From Ancylostoma caninum (lineage: Eukaryota; Nematoda; Chromadorea; Rhabditida; Ancylostomatidae), in NCBI GenBank assembly GCA_037903475.1, contig JBAJFG010000582.1, positions 1 to 64,000 of the forward strand: 64,000 nucleotides of DNA, in the 5' to 3' direction. This document shows, piece by piece, positions 60,071 to 64,000 of this stretch. The position numbers were made by a program, and so were the translations under genes. Below the pieces are notes generated by a model. The model saw nothing but the letters and a program-made list of their open reading frames with translations, was not told the origin of the DNA and ran no database searches. The number at the start of each line of letters is the position of its first letter. Position 1 is the stretch's first letter.

Positions 60071-60465
60071 TTGCAAGGTCTATCCTGCTTACTTTTGAAC
60101 AACAGAAGCCTTACCAACAAACTACCTGAACTTCACTACTTGATCTCTTTACACAAGCCCGTTTTTGTTTTCGTAACCGAGCCATGGCTTTGTCCCAAAT
60201 TCTCTGACTCTGAAATAACTGGTGATCTGCCATATTCCCTCCTCCGGAAAGACCGCTTGGGCAAAAGAGGAGGGGGAACTTGTGTACTGATTCGCGACGA
60301 CATCACCTTTGAAAGATTGAAACAACTTCTAATGCTTCCTTTGACCACATCGTTTTTGACATCTACTCTGAATCAATGAATCGCCATCGATTTGTGCTAG
60401 TCTACCGTCCGCCTAACTCTAGATCCGAGGACGATGATCACCTCATATCACTTTTAAGGCCTTAC
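60071..60465 (+). pseudogene. CR1-like LINE endonuclease fragment, cut by a MITE
   Basis: Reads LNNRSLTNKLPELHYLIS, then FVTEPWLCPKFSDSEI (TE.WL motif of AP-like endonucleases), then LLRKDRLGKRGGGTCVLIRD, and after one frameshift RFVLVYRPPNSRSEDDDHLI, where an inverted-repeat element begins. Nothing resembling the rest of the endonuclease or an RT follows, so the copy is 3'-truncated at the insertion. Confidence 0.78.
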
Positions 60466-60466
60466 G

Positions 60467-60644
60467 TATACTACACAGCGACGCTGTCGCTGCGACCGTA
60501 CACCACCACAAGTTTTCTTACGGTGGCTCCTATGCCAGCACGGTATTCCATGCAAACTGTGTGATAAGATATGAGAGTTCGTAACATTTGGTTCTCATCA
60601 TTTCCATTCATTTTCTTCACCGCGACAGCGTCGCTGTATAGTAT
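60467..60644. mobile_element. Inverted-repeat MITE (CAGCGACGCTGTCGC type)
   Basis: Left end ATACTACACAGCGACGCTGT and right end, inward, ATACTATACAGCGACGCTGT. The arms are GC-rich and the centre holds 'caccacaagttttcttacgg'. A half copy is at 58180-58235. Confidence 0.85.
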
Positions 60645-60652
60645 GCCCTAGG

Positions 60653-61335
60653 TCTAACGGACATGTTTTCATTTTTCGATGAATTTGTTGATTTATTGAT
60701 TTTTCGCTGATTTTCTCCAGGGGTCGATGAGGATATGCCTACTGGGGTTTCTTGATGCCTTGAACACGAATATGATAACCGTTCCGCACAAAAATATCGA
60801 TTTATCGACTTTATTGATTTTTTGCTGTTCTTGCCCATGGGGCGGTAGACACATGTCTACTGGGGTTCGTCAATACGCTGAACACGAATATGACAACCAT
60901 TCTGTACGAATTATTGATTTCTCGGTTTTATTGACTTTTTGCTGTTTTCGCCCATGGGTTGGTGGAGACGTGCCTACAGGGATTTTTCAGTATGCCGAAC
61001 ACAAATACAACAATTGTTTTGCATGAATATATCGATTCAATAATGTCTTCTGTTCTTTTCCTGCTTCTGAAAAGGGGCAAAATGTGCTTACTGGATCAAT
61101 CGAACACGCTAAACACCTAAGTACGAATATGGCAACTGTTCTCCACGAATTTCCCATCGAAATAACTTCATTTTCGCTTACGCGGTTACTTGGGGGAAGG
61201 ATGGGCATGGCTAATGTGCACACCACCGAAATTACGGGTACTTGCAATGATTTCATCAGCAATATCAATTATCCTCTTCAGTGTGAGAGGGCCAGGGTTG
61301 TAAAACACCCGAGCGAAGCCGGGTATGCCGTCTAG
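60653..61335 (+). mobile_element. Helitron-like element, copy b, with internal ~125-bp repeats
   Basis: The 3' terminus is ACCCGAGCGAAGCCGGGT (61307-61324; stem ACCCG/CGGGT), then ATGCCGTCTAG ending at 61335, followed by T: hairpin plus CTAG next to a T. The body contains three to four imperfect units of about 125 bp, each with 'cgctgaacacgaatatgaca', 'tatcgatttatcg' and 'gcccatggg'. No Rep/helicase is present, so it is non-autonomous. The 5' boundary (TC at about 60653) is a guess. Confidence 0.6.
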
Positions 61336-61454
61336 TTCTATATAATTTATATGACTACGCCAATATTTTTTCTGAAATACAAAGCAACCTATAAGCTCTG
61401 CTGGTCTTCGTAGGGCAAAATTTGCTCTGGATAGATTTAATTTTCGCTATTCCT

Positions 61455-61669
61455 CTTGCTTACATGTAAGCTTTTTGTGAGTTTGTATGTAAGCTTTTTG
61501 TAAGCTTGTAAGCTTTTTGTAAACTTACACGTAATCTTTTCGTAAGCTTACATGTAATCTTTTGGAAACAGAAACAACTTACATGCGGTTTTATCGCTAA
61601 CTTGCGTGAAGCCTTCATGTAAGCTAGGAATAAAATCGCATGTAACTTGGGAAAAAACTTCAGAGTAGG
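61455..61669 (-). repeat. Reversed CAACTTACATG-type array and right inverted repeat
   Basis: Degenerate 'cttacatgtaagctttttgt' units, closing with the exact 31-bp reverse complement (61639-61669) of 58972-59002. Confidence 0.75.
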
Positions 61670-61693
61670 TGTCGTGTTAGAGGTGGGCTGGCA

Positions 61694-61930
61694 ATGTGAT
61701 AAGAATGCTCCGGCGTCCATAAATGAGGAAACGTCCGCAGTCGGGTCTAACGGCGTGATAGGGGTACGCCGACGTCCAAAACTGGGGAAACGCCTGGAGT
61801 CTGGTCAAACGGCGTGATAAGGGTGCGTCGGCGTCTAAAAGCGGGGAAACGCGTGGAATCGGGTCCAACGGTGTGATATGGGTGTGCCTGCGTCCAAAAG
61901 AGGGAAACACGTGGAGTTGGGTCCAACTCT
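61694..61930 (+). repeat. 59-60-bp tandem repeat, four units
   Basis: Units start CGTGATARGGGTRCGYCGGCG and end TGGRGTCGGGTCCAACGG. Single related units occur at 62757-62830 and about 63455-63520, on either side of the Penelope fragment. Confidence 0.85.
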
Positions 61931-61944
61931 GAAGTTCATTGGCG

Positions 61945-62125
61945 ACCCATTTGGCGAAGTTTGTTTGGCAACCTAGGAAACCGGTTTGCAAACGAGCCAG
62001 GCAAACGAACTCCACCAAATGTTTTGCCAAACGCGATGTCCCGCCAAATGCGTCGCCATGCAAACCTTGCCAAATAGGTCGCCATACAAATCTTGCCAAA
62101 TAGGTCCCCATGCAAAAAATGCGCT
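61945..62125 (-). repeat. Short-period CGCCATGCAAACCTTGCCAAATAG-type repeat
   Basis: Recurring 'ttgccaaataggtcgccat' words of about 26 bp at the right end, more degenerate to the left. A similar composition (tcttgccaaacaagac) returns at 62640-62720. Confidence 0.6.
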
Positions 62126-62544
62126 TCAACATCGTACGTGAGATTTCGCCACCTACTACCATTTCCTCTCATTGTCAGGAGAGGCCTCCAAAATTACCAC
62201 AATGTCCTAGCTTTTCACATTTAATGGATCAGACCCAGGAAGTAGTTTGGAGAAAGTACCTCCTCAAGCAGTTGAACCGATGACATCCATCGATTCCGTG
62301 CCCGAAAGCACGAAATACGTGGACATCGCCGTGGTTCAGCCGGCTGCGCACTGTTGTGCGCATTACGGCGAGGACCAAGGAGATATCCTCATGCAAAAAT
62401 CATGCTGTGATCCTGCCTAACGGTGACCTCGGATTGACACCGTCACCCTCCTTATGTACGACTCTCTTTGGAATGCGTACCTCAGACTTGGGTAATTTAA
62501 CCGACTCATCGACTCGAAAGCCGATGCGTCGTATGTGCCTGTCC

Positions 62545-62650
62545 AGGAAAAAGGGTCGTCAACATATTCTCTTGCCATTTGTCTTGCAAACCACCCAGAA
62601 AATAGGTCGTCAACATATTCTCTCGCATTTTGTCTTGCCGAACAGACTCT
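62545..62650 (+). repeat. ~55-bp tandem pair
   Basis: Two units containing 'gggtcgtcaacatattctct' or 'aggtcgtcaacatattctct' followed by 'tttgtcttgc'. Confidence 0.7.
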
Positions 62651-62874
62651 AGACCCATTCTCCCGGAAAATGTCTTACCAAACAAGACTTTAACCGTAAA
62701 ATGTCTTGCCAAGCACATTCTCTCGCCTTATAGGTCGCCAATGGACTTCAGAGAACGGCGTGATTTGGGTGCGCCGGCGCCCGAAAGCGGGAAAATGCCT
62801 GCAGTCAAGTCCAACGACGTGATAAGGGTGTTAGTTCCCAAGTCCGGTCGTCTTTGAACCTCGGCATAGTCCTT

Positions 62875-62893
62875 CGGTGTGAGTTATAAATTT
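62875..62893 (+). repeat. 19-bp perfect inverted repeat, left copy
   Basis: CGGTGTGAGTTATAAATTT; the exact reverse complement is at 63438-63456. The two enclose a 580-bp segment with a Penelope coding fragment. Confidence 0.88.
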
Positions 62894-62964
62894 AAATTTT
62901 TATAAATTTATAGGTTTTTATAATTTTTTTAAAGTTCTCGTACATCTACCCCTCTAGGTTGCCA

Positions 62965-63158
62965 TCGAATGCGAGTGCACAACGGTGTCGATTACGAAGT
63001 AGAGATCAGAATCCTTGAAATTGAAACTGGGATCTCTGCACGCAAAACTCTTGAGGCGTTTTGGATTCATTCCAAAAATCCGAAAATGAACCGCAAAGAG
63101 GAGTACCCCACCATAACCAACGAACTCTATCCATATCTCAGACTATGTGATATCTAAG
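62965..63158 (+). pseudogene. Penelope-like element C-terminal fragment
   Basis: Open forward frame: YEVEIRILEIETGISARKTL, then EAFWIHSKNPKMNRKEEYPT, then NELYPYLRLC and a stop. The 'A.KTLEAFWI..KNP.MNRKEE' block is the conserved tail of the GIY-YIG endonuclease of nematode-type Penelope elements. The upstream reverse transcriptase is absent. About 220 bp downstream lies a CTGACGA...GAAAC motif and 'gttggccaataaaac', which look like the element's terminal repeat. Confidence 0.65.
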
Positions 63159-63372
63159 TCGAGATAGGGCTTGTGGCAGAATGCCTCATTCTACTGACAA
63201 GTCCAACACGTTCGGTCGTCAATAACACCACCCGTTCGGTGGACTTGCAGAGGTGGGATTTCAGCTTTCGTAAGGATTTTGTGGTTTATGGAGTAGTTCC
63301 TGGTTCTTCGATGCCTGATTGAGGAGGCGTTTGCGCGGCTACTCCCATAGATCATTGAACCTTTCAGGCCCT

Positions 63373-63415
63373 GACGAAGGCGAAGCCGCCGAAACGTTGG
63401 CCAATAAAACATACT
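63373..63415 (+). ncRNA. Hammerhead-ribozyme-like core in Penelope terminal repeat
   Basis: CTGACGA, then A, then a GGCG/CGCC stem with an AAGC loop, then GAAAC: the two conserved strands of a hammerhead core (CUGANGA and GAAA) around stem II. One extra A disrupts the usual spacing, and stems I and III with the NUH cleavage site are not clear, so it may be dead or unrelated. Penelope-like elements are known to carry hammerheads in their terminal repeats. Confidence 0.35.
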
Positions 63416-63437
63416 AACAACCTCGTGTACGGCTACA

Positions 63438-63456
63438 AAATTTATAACTCACACCG
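63438..63456 (-). repeat. 19-bp perfect inverted repeat, right copy
   Basis: Exact reverse complement of 62875-62893. Confidence 0.88.
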
Positions 63457-64000
63457 TGATAGGGATGTTCAAAAGTGGAGGAACCTCTGGGGACAGGTCT
63501 CAACGGTGAGACAATGGTGCACCGGTGTTCAGATCCAATTCCTTATTGCACTTACTCGGTCAATTTTTACTATTTACGTCCACCACAGCAAACCGAAATG
63601 CGTTACCACAAATTGTTGGAAAGGGGCTGTCCATAGTGGGTCAATGGTTCCATGAACCGCGATAAAGAAAACTTCTTTGTGGATAGTGTCTGTTCATCCA
63701 CCTGCAGTAATCTTATCTGAGGAGAATGAAAATATGCGAGCAAAGAGAACACGAAAAGAAGCCTGAGAATACGGTGTTAGCCGGACGATCAGGTCGATAT
63801 ATGGTGAAAGCAACCTCGAATTAACTCGTCTAGTGTTGCTGCAAACTTCAACCACAGGAGGAGGCACCACCAAATTCCTAATTTACAAACCCAAAATCTG
63901 CTGCAGGCGCTTCAGCTTCATAAACATATTTACAACCGAGTTCGAAAAATTAGAGGAAACCCGTGTTATACCTCTGTTTTATAACGGTTTCAAAAATTTC
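63457..64000. other. End of window, no gene recognised
   Basis: One more diverged unit of the 59-bp repeat (to about 63520), then unassigned sequence with no supported frame. Confidence 0.45.

Overview
The window is nuclear DNA of a parasitic nematode, most likely a clade V strongylid of the hookworm type. This is an inference from four things: small exons with nematode-style TTTYAG acceptors, an ATG sitting 2 nt behind an acceptor (SL trans-splicing style), condensin and cohesin proteins that read as nematode orthologues, and a dense load of RTE, CR1, Penelope, Helitron, Tc1/mariner and hAT-like debris. Exon models were built by hand from reading frame, splice consensus and phase, so boundaries may be off by a base or two and no similarity search was run.

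Layout. 1-3.9 kb: repeats, including a 59-bp satellite with trimeric higher-order structure. 3.9-11.2 kb (+): an almost complete condensin I HEAT subunit (CAP-G / capg-1) in about 25 exons. 11.2-14.0 kb: inverted-repeat elements and CA-rich microsatellites. 14.0-22.9 kb (-): an alpha-kleisin (SCC1/REC8/COH-type cohesin subunit) in at least 19 exons, tail to tail with capg-1. One of its introns holds an apparently intact 3.2-kb RTE retrotransposon (18.05-21.23 kb) whose 5' end is a tRNA-Leu-like module. 23-40 kb: mostly transposon debris, two candidate terminal exons of unknown genes (27.6 kb +, 28.5 kb -) and a perfect 1-kb (CA)n tract (38.5-39.5 kb). 40-45 kb: one small membrane ORF candidate and a mariner-like element. 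45.0-57.2 kb (+): a secreted protein gene ending in a spermidine-synthase-fold (Rossmann) methyltransferase-like domain, its introns full of a deleted mariner, a Penelope remnant, foldback elements and a Helitron end. 57.7-64 kb: CR1 fragments, a second Helitron, several tandem repeats, and a Penelope GIY-YIG fragment between perfect 19-bp inverted repeats.

The two best genes both act on chromosome structure: condensin compacts and resolves mitotic chromosomes, while a kleisin closes the cohesin ring that holds sister chromatids. The rest is a record of nested transposition. The most unusual item is the tRNA-like head that lies inside the target-site duplications of an otherwise ordinary RTE LINE.
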